A stretch of DNA of 64,000 nt, taken from NCBI RefSeq assembly GCF_024586455.1, contig NC_065921.1, forward strand, positions 25,300,635-25,364,634, given 5' to 3'. Under the pieces are notes generated by a model. That model was not told where the DNA came from and did no database searches. It saw only the letters and a program-made list of their open reading frames with translations. Shown here piece by piece: positions 51,561 through 63,964 of this stretch (the stretch's first letter is position 1; each line of letters begins with the position of its first letter). The DNA is from Bactrocera neohumeralis. Its lineage: Eukaryota > Arthropoda > Insecta > Diptera > Tephritidae. A program made the position numbers and the translations under genes.

Positions 51561-54125
51561 TAATGGAAAAAACTCTCCACAAGCATATATTGAAAAGGAA
51601 AGTTATAAGAACAGTACTAATGTAAACAATATATATAATAAATCTGCACTTCGAAACAATAAGTTGAAAATATTTAATAGTATATTAAAAGAAAATATTT
51701 TACATTTCTTTTTATATGATATTTGTTCTACCAACAAATGCTAGCTTACAATTCTAAGAAAAGCACAAAAAACTCTTAACTTCTCCTTTGTTTTTATGAG
51801 CACTTAAACATGATGTTTAAATATGCACTTTATAAAATTTTTTTTGTCCCACAAACATACATGTCAAGCAACAAATATGCCAGACAAAACATAACAACCT
51901 CAATTTCCTTCTACCGTGTCTGATGGCAGTACGTCGTGGCAAGCGATTGACGAATTTTGCTGAACACGTCATTGGGGATTACTTTACGCAGCAGCAGACT
52001 TGAAATAAAATGCTTTGACAAGTACTTGAATGACCTTAAATTCATCATTTCGAGCAAATGCTTTCATATGAAACTCTCATTGCTCACAACGACCGATGCG
52101 CATACGCAAACACCCACTTGAATGAATATAAATGGCTCGCGTGCCTTACTGTTACGATAAAATCCGCTTCAATGGAGGACTTAAAATCAATTTGTGAGCC
52201 GTAATTCAAGGTCTACTACAAATGTGTTAGCCATTTATGTGGATAAATTAAGACTGATGTGGTGCCGTACATACAAACACAGTTACACACACACAAAATG
52301 AAGAAAATGAACAAAGAAAGGCGCAAAAAAGCAGGAGAGGTGGGAAAAAGGAGCAAACAAGGAGCGCGCGAGAGCTCGATGAGTCAATTGGTTGGAATTG
52401 ACAGGAAGCCGCGTTGATAGCGCGTCGGCAGTCGCATTTGTTGACAGACTGTTGACATTTTGCCAGTGAAACGCCAGAACCTTTTGTTTGCAGGCAAGTG
52501 TTTGGCCCCGCAGGAGACCCGCAGCGCATGTGTAGTTTTACATTAATAAACAGGCCGGGCGGCGGTGATAAGTCGCGCTTCAAATGTCATGCTTAAAGCC
52601 GGTATGTAGCTTCAGGCGGTCAGTTATTAAATACTATTGCATAATTCATGAATTCATAATTTCATCCAAAGCTGCGCCAACGAGATTGTCGGCGTTGCAA
52701 GTAAGCGTGTTTAGGCGGGCAACATGTTTCAAATATATTTTGCAGCCACGCCCACTCTGCACATATTTATTGCTTTTCAGATTATATCACACACTGCTTC
52801 ATTGCTTATATCTAAACATATCCATAGGTCTTTATTGTTTCGTTGCCATGGCGTATACGTAACCTCACTGATGCGCATTGCATCGCATGTCACGTATACG
52901 CCGTGTTTGCCGCTGTGTAGTGAACTATGCAAATGTTGTATGCATACATGCAAATTTGCATAAATAATTATGTATGTGTGTGTTTTATTGATGAAGTGTT
53001 GCTTGCTTGGCGAGAGCTTTGCGCCTAATAAAATGTTGGAAATTTTGCAATGAATGCTGACCCGTTTTGCTTTATACATATATAGTACATATACATTAGA
53101 GCGCTTTACAGGGCATCAAAAAAAAGAAATTAAAAGCCGCGTACACGAATCATCCTGAACAACTTTGCCCAAGAGACTATGGTCAAAAACAGGTTTCGAG
53201 CCGGATTTGAAGGCGCTGCTTTTAAGGGATAATTAAAATTTGTTCGGCAGATTTTGAGGTATCCGAATGAAATTTAATAAAAACCTGCACTACGATATTT
53301 TATTAATCATTTGGTGAAATCGGCCAGATCTGACAACTTAATCACATATCTCCCATATAACTGATTATTCATATTTTTTAAAGTAGGCCATAAAAATCGC
53401 AATCCCCCTAAAAAGGAGGATTAGGTCTGGTTTTACTAGCGATGACCCACAAAGGTTACTCAAGAGCACTAAGTATTACAAAGCTTTTCGTGAAATAAAC
53501 AAACAAGATAAAAACTACAGTGAACTTTTGCAGTTGGGGCCCACTTTTGAACTATAAAAATTGTTGGTTGTGAGCTGTTCGTTGTCCTCGATCCGCCGCG
53601 ATCTTTGTCTTGTTGTATGAAGCACCAAGCCGTCAATTGCATTGTTCCACTTCAATAAGCCGCAGTTCGTTGGATACCTTACCAAGCTCAGCTGAGCTGA
53701 ACTGAGCCGCAATGAACTGAGCAGAGCTGAACCGCATGTGGGCGTCATACTTTCATGCAAATGCTCGCCATATGAGCTCAGTTATGTGCAGTCAATGACC
53801 ACTTGCAGGGGTTAGCTCTTGAGCATGTTTACACTTTTGCGCTTGTGTGTATGAGTGTGTATGTTCATATGATTTCGGATACTTCTTATTACTGCCACTT
53901 TGCTGCGTTGTACGTTATAGGTTGCATAAGACAGCCCAGTTGGCAAGGCGAAGCTTCATTTCACCTTACTCTATGTGCTTGCCGACACTTAATTTCCTCC
54001 CATCAGCTCCCACGCCAGTTATGTCAGCGTTTCGTCAAGCAGCGTGCAGCCTTTCGTAAAATGAATTTAATTTTCCACTCAACGAAGTACAAAATATAAA
54101 TGAACTTCGAAGAAAAGACTAAGAA
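51561..54125. other. Intergenic, no gene recognised
   Basis: No gene model supported. It includes a relatively GC-rich part (52280-52900) with a perfect 11-bp inverted repeat, listed separately, and a palindromic GCTCAGCTGAGC at about 53687. Confidence 0.4.
52850..52902. other. Inverted repeat / hairpin
   Basis: GGCGTATACGT (52850-52860) and ACGTATACGCC (52892-52902) are perfect 11-base arms around a 31-base loop. The loop itself contains a shorter GATGC..GCATC pair. Function unknown. Confidence 0.6.
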
Positions 54126-54199
54126 TATATATATATATATATATATGGAATATATATATGAACGAGAATATAGATATATATATATATATATATATATAT
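54126..54199. repeat. (TA)n microsatellite
   Basis: Two long TA runs separated by GGAATATATATATGAACGAG, followed by a TAGGTTAGGT motif. Confidence 0.9.
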
Positions 54200-54668
54200 T
54201 AGGTTAGGTCAACAACTCCAAATGTATTTTTCGTACTCGGAAAAGTTGGTTCGTAGACACCTCTAAGAAAGCCTCTCCGAGAAAGAGCTCTTAATTGTAA
54301 AGGAAAGATCCAACATTTATTACAATTTTTTTATTATGGGTTGAAATCTGATTACTTTAAGGCAGTAAAAAAAAATCATTATAAATCGGAAACTTAATAG
54401 TTTGGAGGAAATTTACCTCACTTCATCCAAAACACTAAATTCTGCTCATAACTTTTCTTAATTTATCGAAATGAAATATAAATTTTTTTCCCTTTTCAGC
54501 TGGAAATATATGTAAATTATTTGTTCTGTCTGCCATCAAGAATGAGTTGGTGGTCCCCTCTCCTCGTGTGTTCCACTAAATAATGGATAGGGGGCATCGC
54601 GGAACTTGCTAGCGGTGGGCTACAATTTTTATCAACCAAAAGGCGTTTTTGCTTACTTATAGGTTCAA

Positions 54669-55410
54669 TTAAGGGGGTATTCTCATGTAATCACTTCGAA
54701 AAATCGATTTTTTTTATTTTGACATTAAAACCTGTTGAAAACATGCTGTGAAAAATTCAGACCGAAATTCATAGTATTTGATAAGTTACAGCTCATAGTC
54801 GCCGACGTGTCGTAAGCGACTGTCTACCAGGCGCCATGACAAGTCTGCAGCTGCTACGTTTCTAAACGCATTTTTCTCGAATCATCATTTTCTGGAACTG
54901 TCATGGTCCTAAAAAAAAAGTATTCAACCGATTGCTTTAAAATTTACATATGTTCTTCTACTTATTTATAGTTATCGTTCCTACCAGAATTGTTTATTTT
55001 CGAAAATATTTTCATATTTTTTTAAACGATTTTTAACGAAAAAAACAAGATTTTCGTGACTTTTTTTTTTAAGTTCGACATTTTTTTTAAATGAAATTTA
55101 TTATATTTGGTAGGGACGATAGCCGCAGAACTACTGAATAATAATCCATTCGATTTTTTTATTTCAGACAACAAGAACAGCCGCTATTACCATGACGAGT
55201 GAACTACTTTTTTTTGTTGGGGACTACTTTGATTAAAAAAAAAACAAATATTAAAAATGTAAAAAACGAAAAAAAAATTTATTTTGTACATTTCAAAATA
55301 CAAATAAAAATATATTAAAAAATTAAAACGATTAAATTTTTTTGTCGCATAAAAAAAATTTTCCTAGAAAGTGGTAAAATGTATGCGTTCACATGAGAGT
55401 ACCCCCTTAA
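54669..55410. mobile_element. TTAA-flanked MITE (piggyBac-like)
   Basis: TTAAGGGGGTATTCTCATG (54669-54687) is mirrored by CATGAGAGTACCCCCTTAA (55392-55410), one mismatch in 19. The outermost TTAA on both sides is the target duplication expected for piggyBac-type elements. The 740-base interior is A/T-rich and non-coding. Confidence 0.65.
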
Positions 55411-58026
55411 GGGAGTTATATTTTTATAGCTTCACAAAGGACTTCATTTAATCGTCCAAGTTACAATTCTGTATTAGCCATCAAACCTAACGAAACCTAA
55501 CCATCCACATTTCTTAAATGTAACTACTTAGCATAAGTCATTGTATAAAGGAACATTAGAAAATCAAAAGGTTTTGGAAAATTTCGGCAGTACACGACTG
55601 TCTATATAGCTATCTATATAATCGAAGTTCCAAACGATGGCCACATATTTATTGTTATCACAAACAAGAAAGAAATGGTCTTGGACCAAAGCGGAGAACT
55701 ATGTCGATTGAACAGGACTTATTGACCGTTTTCTTCCATTTTTTCCACGATAGAACCTGGCAGCTTAAAAAGTCTTTTCATAATACATATTATATTTTTT
55801 GGTAATGACATCATCATAGTTCAGCGACTCCAATGACTAAGCTACGTCCAATAGACAGTGTTAATTGATGTACCAATGTTTCTTTATATTGTAAAAACTA
55901 AGGAAAGAGTCTGGCTCTCTCTAACCTATTGCTTTCCTGAACTCTTTAAAGGGCTATAGGAGTTCTTGCGCGTAGAAAGGAGAAGAAGCTGAGTGTTGGT
56001 GATCATATCTTGTCGCACATATGTACTTCTTGAAGAACTCTATTAGAGAACGAAATTTACTCTCAAAAATACTAAGGTAGAAATCTATTGTACATTCACT
56101 CGTGAATTTACGATTCTAGGTTAAACCCCTTTCGATGATTTATTTACGCTCATTTTCAGTACAATCCAGCAGATTTGCGAACAAGAAACATGCTGATGAA
56201 TTCTTATATTCTCTCGACTCCCTTATTAAATAAACATGTGTTTTAGAATATTTATAGTAGGAGAATATTAATTAAAATTCTTTCTTATGCTTTCATGCAA
56301 ATAAAAGTGGGATAAGAATACTATATAATTACGAATTATGTTAATTAATGAGGTCAGTCAATACTAAATTATATTATCTATACCAATTCTAAGAAATTCC
56401 ATTGATTTTCCTTGAAAATAAATATAAAAACCTAAAATTGGCTAAGATGAATTTTTGTAGACTTTGGAATAATTAATGTTATTTAAAGCTTTATAATGAA
56501 TTTTTATTTATTTTTTATTTTGGCTTCAGACCATTTTCTGAACAAAAGAACGATTGCAAAGGTAGACTTGATAGAAGGGCAATGTTTTCCAAACATAAAT
56601 AGCGCCCTAAACGAAGTGAGACACAAAAAGAGTGAGTGACTTTCAATGCAAAGTAAAGGTCTATCAATTCATTAAAACAAAAGAGGTAAACAGAAAACGA
56701 AGTCTAAAAGCAAAAAGTTCAATCTTTGATCTCACATAAAAATGGAAACATCGCCTGCCATAATTAGAGACAATTAAAGCGCGTGGGTGCCGTCCAGTGA
56801 TGAATGAGTGCAAATTGGCGAAATGAATTTGCCTTTTCCTTAATGAAGTAACGAGTTATTGAATTTGGGAGCGAAGTCACGAGAACGGAAAACAGGCAAA
56901 TAATTGAACTAATTAACAACTAAACAGCAAAAGGCAAATGTTGGTTATAGAGATGGTGAACAAAAGAGGATGTTGACGACCATTCGATGGGCAATAACTG
57001 GACATTTTCAAACAAATTTAATATTAGGATGGCAAACGGCGGAGCATGCAACAGAACCATTTTCAGTACATGAGGATTTATAGAGTAAGAGCTATTTTGG
57101 TTATAAAGTAATCGTAATGAAGGAAAATGTGTGAAAGTAAAAGTCCGAAAGCGAACAGAGAGCAGCTTTGCCACGAAATTTTACAATTGTATAAGTTAAC
57201 AAAAATCTATATACATAAAAGAAAGTTGTGTTAGTTACACCATTTATAACTCAAGAACGGCTGTCGACTGTACTTCAGTGGGAAATGATGGAGCTATGTT
57301 TCTATTGTCACACACCGACGCAAAAATTCGGTTTTATTACGTTTAAAGAGCACTCAAACACTTCTCAGAATCAGTTATTCGTTGTTTTTGTTGAATTATG
57401 AAGCATGTCTGTATCTGCCAGAATACCAAAATGAGACTCCTGATTAACACAGTCACTAAATTACGATTGTGACAATTAGAGACATGAGTCAATCGTGACA
57501 AGCAGAATAACGGCATTTATCTACCCCAAACCTTTTTGTTTTGTTTTTTTGAGGAAAGAAATATTGTCGCACAATTTTTTGGATGAAAATTGTAGAGCTG
57601 TTTTATAATAAAATCGTTTTGAGTTGATCGATTATAGTTTATTCTTATAATAGATAAAAAATTTTAATAAAATCTGGTAAATGCGTCATATTGTTAATTT
57701 TTATGAAATAAATAAAAAAAAGGTGAAGTCAAGCTATTTACGACTGATAAGTGTGTCTAAAAATCTGACAAAAATATGTAATAAATCTATATGAGATCGA
57801 TGTTTCATTTTCTCAAGAAAACCGTCTTAAACCGACGCAATACGTAATATCTGCTACATTCTCGTAGCCCAACTCTTTTGCTTAACTCATTTGAATTTTA
57901 ACAATCTTCGTAACATTTTCTAACCTAAAGGTATCACATCCATAACGGATATAACCTCTGTATTATGGTATTTAATTCGAAAAAGAATAAAAGCTTCCTT
58001 GGTGACCCCTTTTCTCTCCGCCCTTT
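55411..58026. other. Intergenic, nothing recognised
   Basis: No supported feature; a CTAACGAAACCTAACC run at about 55487 may be the end of a lost retroelement. Confidence 0.4.
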
Positions 58027-58457
58027 TTATACCTAAACAGGGTATATTAAGTTTGTCACGAAGTTTGTAATACCCAGAAGGAATCGTCGGAGACCCTATA
58101 AAGTATATATATAAATGATCAGTATGTCGAGCTGAGTCGATTTAGCCATGTCCGTCTGTCTGTCCGTCCGTCTGTCTGTATATATACGAAATAGTCCCTC
58201 AGTTTTTAAGATATCGTTTTGATATTTTGCAAACGTCATTTTCTCTTCAAGAAGCTGCTCATTTGTCGGAACGGCCGATATCGGACCACTATAACATATA
58301 GCTGCCATACAAACTGAACGATCGGATTCAAATGCTTGTATGGAAAACTTTCACATTTGACAAGATATATTCACGAAATTTGGTATAGATAATTTTTTAA
58401 GGCAACAATGGAATCTCTAAAAAACTTGTTCAGAACGGATTACTATAGCATATAACG
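58027..58457 (+). repeat. TATACCCT-family repeat, 3'-truncated
   Basis: Starts TATACCTAAACAGGGTATA, includes GTCGAGCTGAGTCGATTTAG and (GTCTGTCC)n. It stops abruptly after ACTATAGCATATA, where the DNA upstream of the pogo-like remnant begins. Confidence 0.7.
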
Positions 58458-59397
58458 TAAGTGTGCCCAATTACGGCCTAATACCTAATCCCGTGCCATT
58501 TCGTTTACAAGTGTTTCAAATAAACAAAATAAGTCAATGCTACCCCTCTTCAAAGGACAGTTATTTTAAATTGTCAAAAATATATTCAACATTACATTTG
58601 AAAAATGTCAAACCATAAATCAGTTTATTTCATATTAAATTCACATATGTTAGTTGGCTGGAAGCAGTTGCCTAGCCGGTGGTGATAATTAACAAGTTTT
58701 GTTGTGAAAAGTGCTAAGAGTTGTGTAAAAATTGTTTAAGACTGATATTATAATTGGGTAAGTGCATATACATATATATATATATACTAAAATATTTGTA
58801 CATTATAGCATTTTTTACCGAAATATATGTTTTAATATGAATTTTATATAATAAACTCATAAAAATGTTAAATGCAAAGTTAGAACGGAATTTGGTACAT
58901 TGAAATTTCACCTGTACCGATCTACGTGCTATGAAACGGAATTAGGAACATATATCATATTTCGTTTTACTTTGTTTTGGGGTTGAAAATTGAGTTTTAA
59001 TATATATTTAAATTCTTAGCTTAAAGTAAACTCAATAAATTGTTTAAAGATCAATTTCCGTCCTATCGTTTTTTGAGGAAAAAGCTTATTTTTGCGTATG
59101 AAATTTCATATATGAGCTTAAAATAAGTAAACACAATTCAGAGGCTTACTTTTTCTAAAGCTATGTTATTGGATTAACAAGACTTTATTTACGATGATTC
59201 TTCATTGGTGGAATTTAAATTATGTAGTTACAAAACAGTTTTAATCAAATATTTCGGGAACTCCCTGCTTAATATTTATAAAAACATGTAGCACGAAAAT
59301 GTGCTTCAGTTTTTAATTTTGTGCCTAATTCCGTTCTATAGGCCGCAGTTGGGAACGTTGTGTTTCTAATTACGTTTCAATTCATTTTAACGGAGTG

Positions 59398-60690
59398 AGT
59401 GCCGCCATCATGCCAAAATATACACAGGAATCATTAAATTTAGCTCTTGAAGCAATAAAAAGCAATCGGATGACATGTTACAAGGCTTCAAAGGTATATC
59501 GTGCTCCGAAGCAAACTCTACTGAACAAAATTAAATACAAGTATTCAAAAGGCTGCCCAGGATCTTCAGCTGTTCTAACGACAGAAGAAGAAAGTTTTAT
59601 TGTCAAATGGGTTTGTTATCTGGCGGAAATAGGCTTTCCAGTAACAAAATATCAACTTGTAAACTGCGTTACTAACTTGGTTAAGGAACTAAATTAAAAA
59701 TAATTCCGAAGAATTTTTACAAAGTTTTGAGAAAAAGGTTGCCGGCTGAAAATCTTAAACTGTTTATTGATTGTGATTTGTGCAGCGGAACTTGGAAGGG
59801 TGATGTTAAAGACGAAAACTTATTTTACTTTTGGAGAAGTGTTAAGAATGAGCAAACAAGCAGCTGCATTGCAAGTATTTCTATTTCCGATCTTAATATT
59901 ACGAGTATTTTAGCTAACAACGACTGTTTATTGGATATCGAAAACATGAGATATTTCATAGATTTCAATGAAGAATTAGTTAACAAACATAATTTGGGCA
60001 GCTCAACTCCATCTTGAGCCGTGAAGTCCAAGCAGCGTGAAGTAGTACAGTAGCTCAAGCCATTAACTTCGAAGATATCCCAACAACTGTCAACCATCCA
60101 CCAAGACCTCAGTTGCCCCCTAGGGAGGCGAATGACAATGTAGACGTGGTTAATATTAATTCGAGAACTCCACCAAAAAGCACAGTTAATGCAATAGAAA
60201 TAAAAAAATCTGAATTTCCAACGCCTTTCAAAAATGCTCTTTTCTGGCCAGAGCCCCAACCAGTGAACCCGAACAAAAAATTTGTCAAGAAAAAAATTAA
60301 CCCCCAACTGTCGCCACTGCTTCTGAATACATTGAGTATCAGCGACGTTTGGATGAAGAAAAGATTAAGAAAGAAAAGATAATTTTAAAAAAAGAAATAA
60401 AAGCAAGGTTCAAAGGTGAAAGCAAAACGGAACATTAATAATAGTTTTAATCCAGGAGACTATGTTGTAGTAAAAGGTATGAAGGCGAGAAATTTCCTGA
60501 GCAGGTGTTAAAAGTTACTAATGGGAATCCAGAAAAATTTCAATTCAAAACTATGACAATGAGTGGATCTAACTGGCATTGGCCGGGAAAAGAAGATATT
60601 TTAGAATACAACGCCGATGAAGTAGTTAAAAAAATTAATTTACCTCAGCCTATAAATAAGAGAGGAATATTTTCAATACCTGATATGTAA
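59398..60690 (+). pseudogene. Pogo-like transposase remnant (N- and C-terminal parts)
   Basis: 59410-59697 encodes MPKYTQESLNLALEAIKSNR, KASKVYRAPKQTLLNKIK and TTEEESFIVKWVCYLAEIGF, the Psq-type helix-turn-helix and the start of the CENP-B domain of pogo transposases. It stops before the DDE core, which is deleted. Then frames at 59727-60017, 60113-60382 and 60505-60690 give the typical C-terminal end (FPTPFKNALFWPEPQP; basic EEKIKKEKIILKKE; NWHWPGKEDIL and INLPQPINKRGIFSIPDM). The C-terminal part is well kept across several frames. Confidence 0.7.
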
Positions 60691-62191
60691 TAAACTAAAA
60701 TTTAATATTGAACTGACTTTATGTACATTAATGTAATTGAAATTATTTTATTTCACGTACAAGTAATTGAATGTATACAGTTTTACTAACTAAATACTTA
60801 TTATTTTATGTTTATATATCGCATCAAATGCATAGCCGACAAATAATGTCATTAAAATATTTGAAGTTATTTTATTTTATCTAACTAAGTAATTTTCTAT
60901 GTGATTTATGTGAATAAAAATGTTTCGTTGTAAAACAACGACATCAACAATGTTTTATTACATACCATCTATGAAAATCCCATACAGCCTTACTTAAAAA
61001 GTCGAATATCTCGAGAAGTATTAATGATAGCGATTTTGACTTCGAATCTTTTTTATAGAAAATAAAATTTCCTACAAATTTCTCATGTACATTTTTTCTT
61101 TAGCTCCTGTCGTTTATGAGATATATACAAAAAAATGCGAAATTCGTGGAAAAATCGGGTTTAGAGCCCCATACTACCTCGCCGGAGTGAGTTGCGACTT
61201 TGTTACACTGGGCACTTTTGTAGAGTGAACAATTCTGAGAAATATGCGTCTAAAGTCAAAGCGATGCCATAAAATACCTCTGATCTGTAGGAATTTAAAG
61301 ATAAAAACTCACGATTATAGTGTATTTTCAAAGGAAAATTTTTACATGCCCTCGTCCAGTTCTTAATGTTAATATTGAGGGCTAAAATTTTCAGGGCATT
61401 TTTTTTAGGATATTTTCAAGGAAATTTCGAACGGGACTGAAAAAAATTAATAGTTAAAAAAAACACCCTAATATGTATATATGTATTTTTATGCTTTAGA
61501 ATTACTTTTGTAGATACAATTTGTAATAATTTTGTTTTTGCTGTAGCAAATTTTATAATAAATCCAAAAATCTTATCTGAGAGTATTGCCAACTGCTAAA
61601 AAAGTGTAGTTTCCCTCATAATAGGTTAGGTTACTCTTGTAGGCTCGTAAGCCGCGCATAGACTAGTTTTTGTCCTTTATGATGCCAGATTGAGTCTTTC
61701 AAGATGCGATTCTGTGGCTTCACTCTTGATACATTTTCCGATGTCTCATATTTTGGGGCTTCAAAATGTTTCAAGCATTGTCCAATCCAAGTGCCTCCAA
61801 GAGACTGGTACCAGGATGTAATATTACAATGGTTACTACTATCAACAGTAAGAAGGAACTGTGAAAATTTTTGATCTAACACTTTCCTGATGCAATCTTG
61901 CGTTTCGACAGTTCATTCCATCGTTTTTTAATTTTCCTTGCCATGCTCACCTGGCACTCAGAAGAACTGAAGTAAGTAAAAGAAGGCGTTGCCAATATGT
62001 TTCGATATTTGCTTTGCAATACAAGTAGGCCTAGACGGGCGAAGCTGATTCCGGGAGCTAGTGTATCTACACCAAATTAGAATATAGGATCCCACATATA
62101 GTTTGGGACATCAAATACTTGCCAGTTTTATTTAACATATGATATACGAGTTTTATATATTTGGACAAAATAACTGTCATTTGATAAGCAT
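60691..62191. other. Intergenic, with an unclassified repeat-like ORF
   Basis: No gene called. On the minus strand 61885-61630 is open (LDQKFSQFLLTVDSSNHCN.. to ..LVYARLTSLQE) beside a TAGGTTAGGTTA motif. It reads like repeat-derived sequence but I cannot place it in a family. 61010-61440 is AT-rich with no feature. Confidence 0.35.
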
Positions 62192-63964
62192 TTAAGCAGT
62201 ATGTGTTGGTGCTTTTTTAGCTTTATTTACCCGAATCTGCTTCATCTTATAAAACAGTAATTCCAGCAGCAGCGTAATAAAGCCCAAACCAAAGCCAAAG
62301 CCTAAAATTAACGCTGGCATAGCAATATATTCCAGCCCCAAAGGCGCGACTCTTGGACCCTCTGTTGCCGCATAATTCACATGACCCAAACGTATGGATT
62401 TATAGTTCCCTTCCATAAGGTACCGTAGATACAGTCCGGTGTCGAACATATCTAGAGAATGTTTGTTGAAGAGCTCCTCAAGTGGCCAATCGTCCTTGAA
62501 GGCATGTGCTAACAGTACTTTGAGTATCGGTTCGTCCAATTTCTGCATGATTGGATATTCTAAAAATTTTTGTTGGTATGCAAGTAACTTATATGTTGTA
62601 TCTGGGTACAGATAAGCGTAGCGGGTGTCGAAAGTGTTGCGATTCTTTAGAAGTTCTTCCCAGCGGGCAATGCGCGAACGATCGATGACAATCGCAGCTG
62701 CACCATACCTTTTTAAAGTCATATACTGAATTTCATTTAACATTAGAGTTATGTTGCTGCGTTCAAAATCTTGTAGCGTTCTTATTTGTGGCTCATAAAC
62801 ACTCTTGCCGAGTATGCTCGACAGATAGCCAAGATAGAAATTGCAAAGCATGAATCCGCCAATGAAGAGCGTTAAAAACATCAACGTTCGCATCGATCGG
62901 CTTTGCATTGGACGCAGATCAAATCCTAAATATAGAAAGCTTGCCCAGACATCCAAGCCCAGCCGACCGAAGTGCCAGCCGCCGTCCTGCAGTCGTGTCA
63001 AGAGCGTTGTGACAACTATTACCAAACAGATGCTGGCACCGATGGCTTGCCAAGCTGCCGGTTGAAAGGGCACTTGAAAGTAGTAAAGCTTAGAGAGTGG
63101 TGGCGCGGAACGTACTACTAAATAAAAGTTATGTAATGCCATAGGCGCGCTCGTTACGGTTTCTACTTTGAACGACGTCCCATCACTACAAGCATCCACA
63201 AGGCGCTTGCGTAGTCGTTCCAGGCAAATATGATCTTTATTAGCGTCGTTGGAGCTTTGTGCGATCCAAGGCTCGATCGTAAGATTGTGACGTTGCGCAA
63301 ATGCGGCAAATATCTGTGCCGTAAAGCCGTCGAACTGCCACTCTCTGGTTTCCGGGTGTCGAAATATGAGCGTAGTTGGTGGATCATCTATATAAGAGAT
63401 GCGTAGGTGGTGACCTTTCAAATCATGCCACATGTTGTTACGTTGATGCAGATATGCTTTTAAAGTAGTGTTAACCACGCGCAGTTCTGGAAATGGTTCC
63501 AGACTGAGTAGTTGAGCTCGGACATCCACTACCAGTACATTGTGGAAGCCATGCTGCCAATAAAGCGTGAAGAGTTCCAACCATACATCTGTCATTGGCG
63601 GGAATTCGTGTGGCCAGTGAAAGAGCACTTCGGTGTGATGTAAACGCTTAAGAGCGCTGAAGACTACATTGTGCCAGCTTTGGTCCAACAAAATTGGCGT
63701 GTCTGCCAAGAAAACCACATTCAATATTTTTCTATCGAAATTGTGTCTTATTTCGTAAGTTATATTTGTTGTAATTATAACTTTCGGCAAGGTTAAATCT
63801 TTTGCAATGGCACCAAAATGCTCTGCGGCATCGAAGGCGAAGATGACGTTCGTGATGACACCCAAATCTTGACTCAGATCATTCACTAGACGCACAGTAT
63901 CGCTGTACCCTCCGCGACAGTGTAGAATTAGTAAGGGGTTGAAGAGAATGATGGATCGAAACAT
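62192..63964 (-). CDS. Divergent ionotropic receptor (chemosensory iGluR-like)
   Basis: 590 codons, no intron. The ATG at 63964-63962 follows CGAA; the frame stays open to the window edge, so a slightly longer start is possible. Membrane plan of an ionotropic receptor: an extracellular N-terminal region, ligand-binding lobe S1 about 185-300, M1 about 303-323 (AIGASICLVIVVTTLL), a pore-loop segment about 340-350, M2 about 360-384 (LMFLTLFIGGFMLCNFYLGY), lobe S2 about 390-540 and M3 about 546-572 (YIAMPALILGFGFGLGF), then a short basic tail. The full set of glutamate-binding residues of true iGluRs is not apparent, as usual in divergent IRs. The lack of introns and the length fit the large taste-related IR20a-type clade of flies, but I do not name an orthologue. 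It is probably a subunit used in gustatory or olfactory neurons together with a co-receptor. Confidence 0.85.
   Translation of the reverse strand: MFRSIILFNPLLILHCRGGYSDTVRLVNDLSQDLGVITNVIFAFDAAEHFGAIAKDLTLPKVIITTNITYEIRHNFDRKILNVVFLADTPILLDQSWHNVVFSALKRLHHTEVLFHWPHEFPPMTDVWLELFTLYWQHGFHNVLVVDVRAQLLSLEPFPELRVVNTTLKAYLHQRNNMWHDLKGHHLRISYIDDPPTTLIFRHPETREWQFDGFTAQIFAAFAQRHNLTIEPWIAQSSNDANKDHICLERLRKRLVDACSDGTSFKVETVTSAPMALHNFYLVVRSAPPLSKLYYFQVPFQPAAWQAIGASICLVIVVTTLLTRLQDGGWHFGRLGLDVWASFLYLGFDLRPMQSRSMRTLMFLTLFIGGFMLCNFYLGYLSSILGKSVYEPQIRTLQDFERSNITLMLNEIQYMTLKRYGAAAIVIDRSRIARWEELLKNRNTFDTRYAYLYPDTTYKLLAYQQKFLEYPIMQKLDEPILKVLLAHAFKDDWPLEELFNKHSLDMFDTGLYLRYLMEGNYKSIRLGHVNYAATEGPRVAPLGLEYIAMPALILGFGFGLGFITLLLELLFYKMKQIRVNKAKKAPTHTA

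Noticed and set aside
52248..52583. 111-codon cysteine-rich minus-strand frame
   Set aside because: Composition arises from CA/GA-rich DNA; no signal peptide, spacing pattern or codon support.
59825..60307. 160-codon minus-strand frame
   Set aside because: Antisense to the pogo-like remnant, whose plus-strand text is recognisable.
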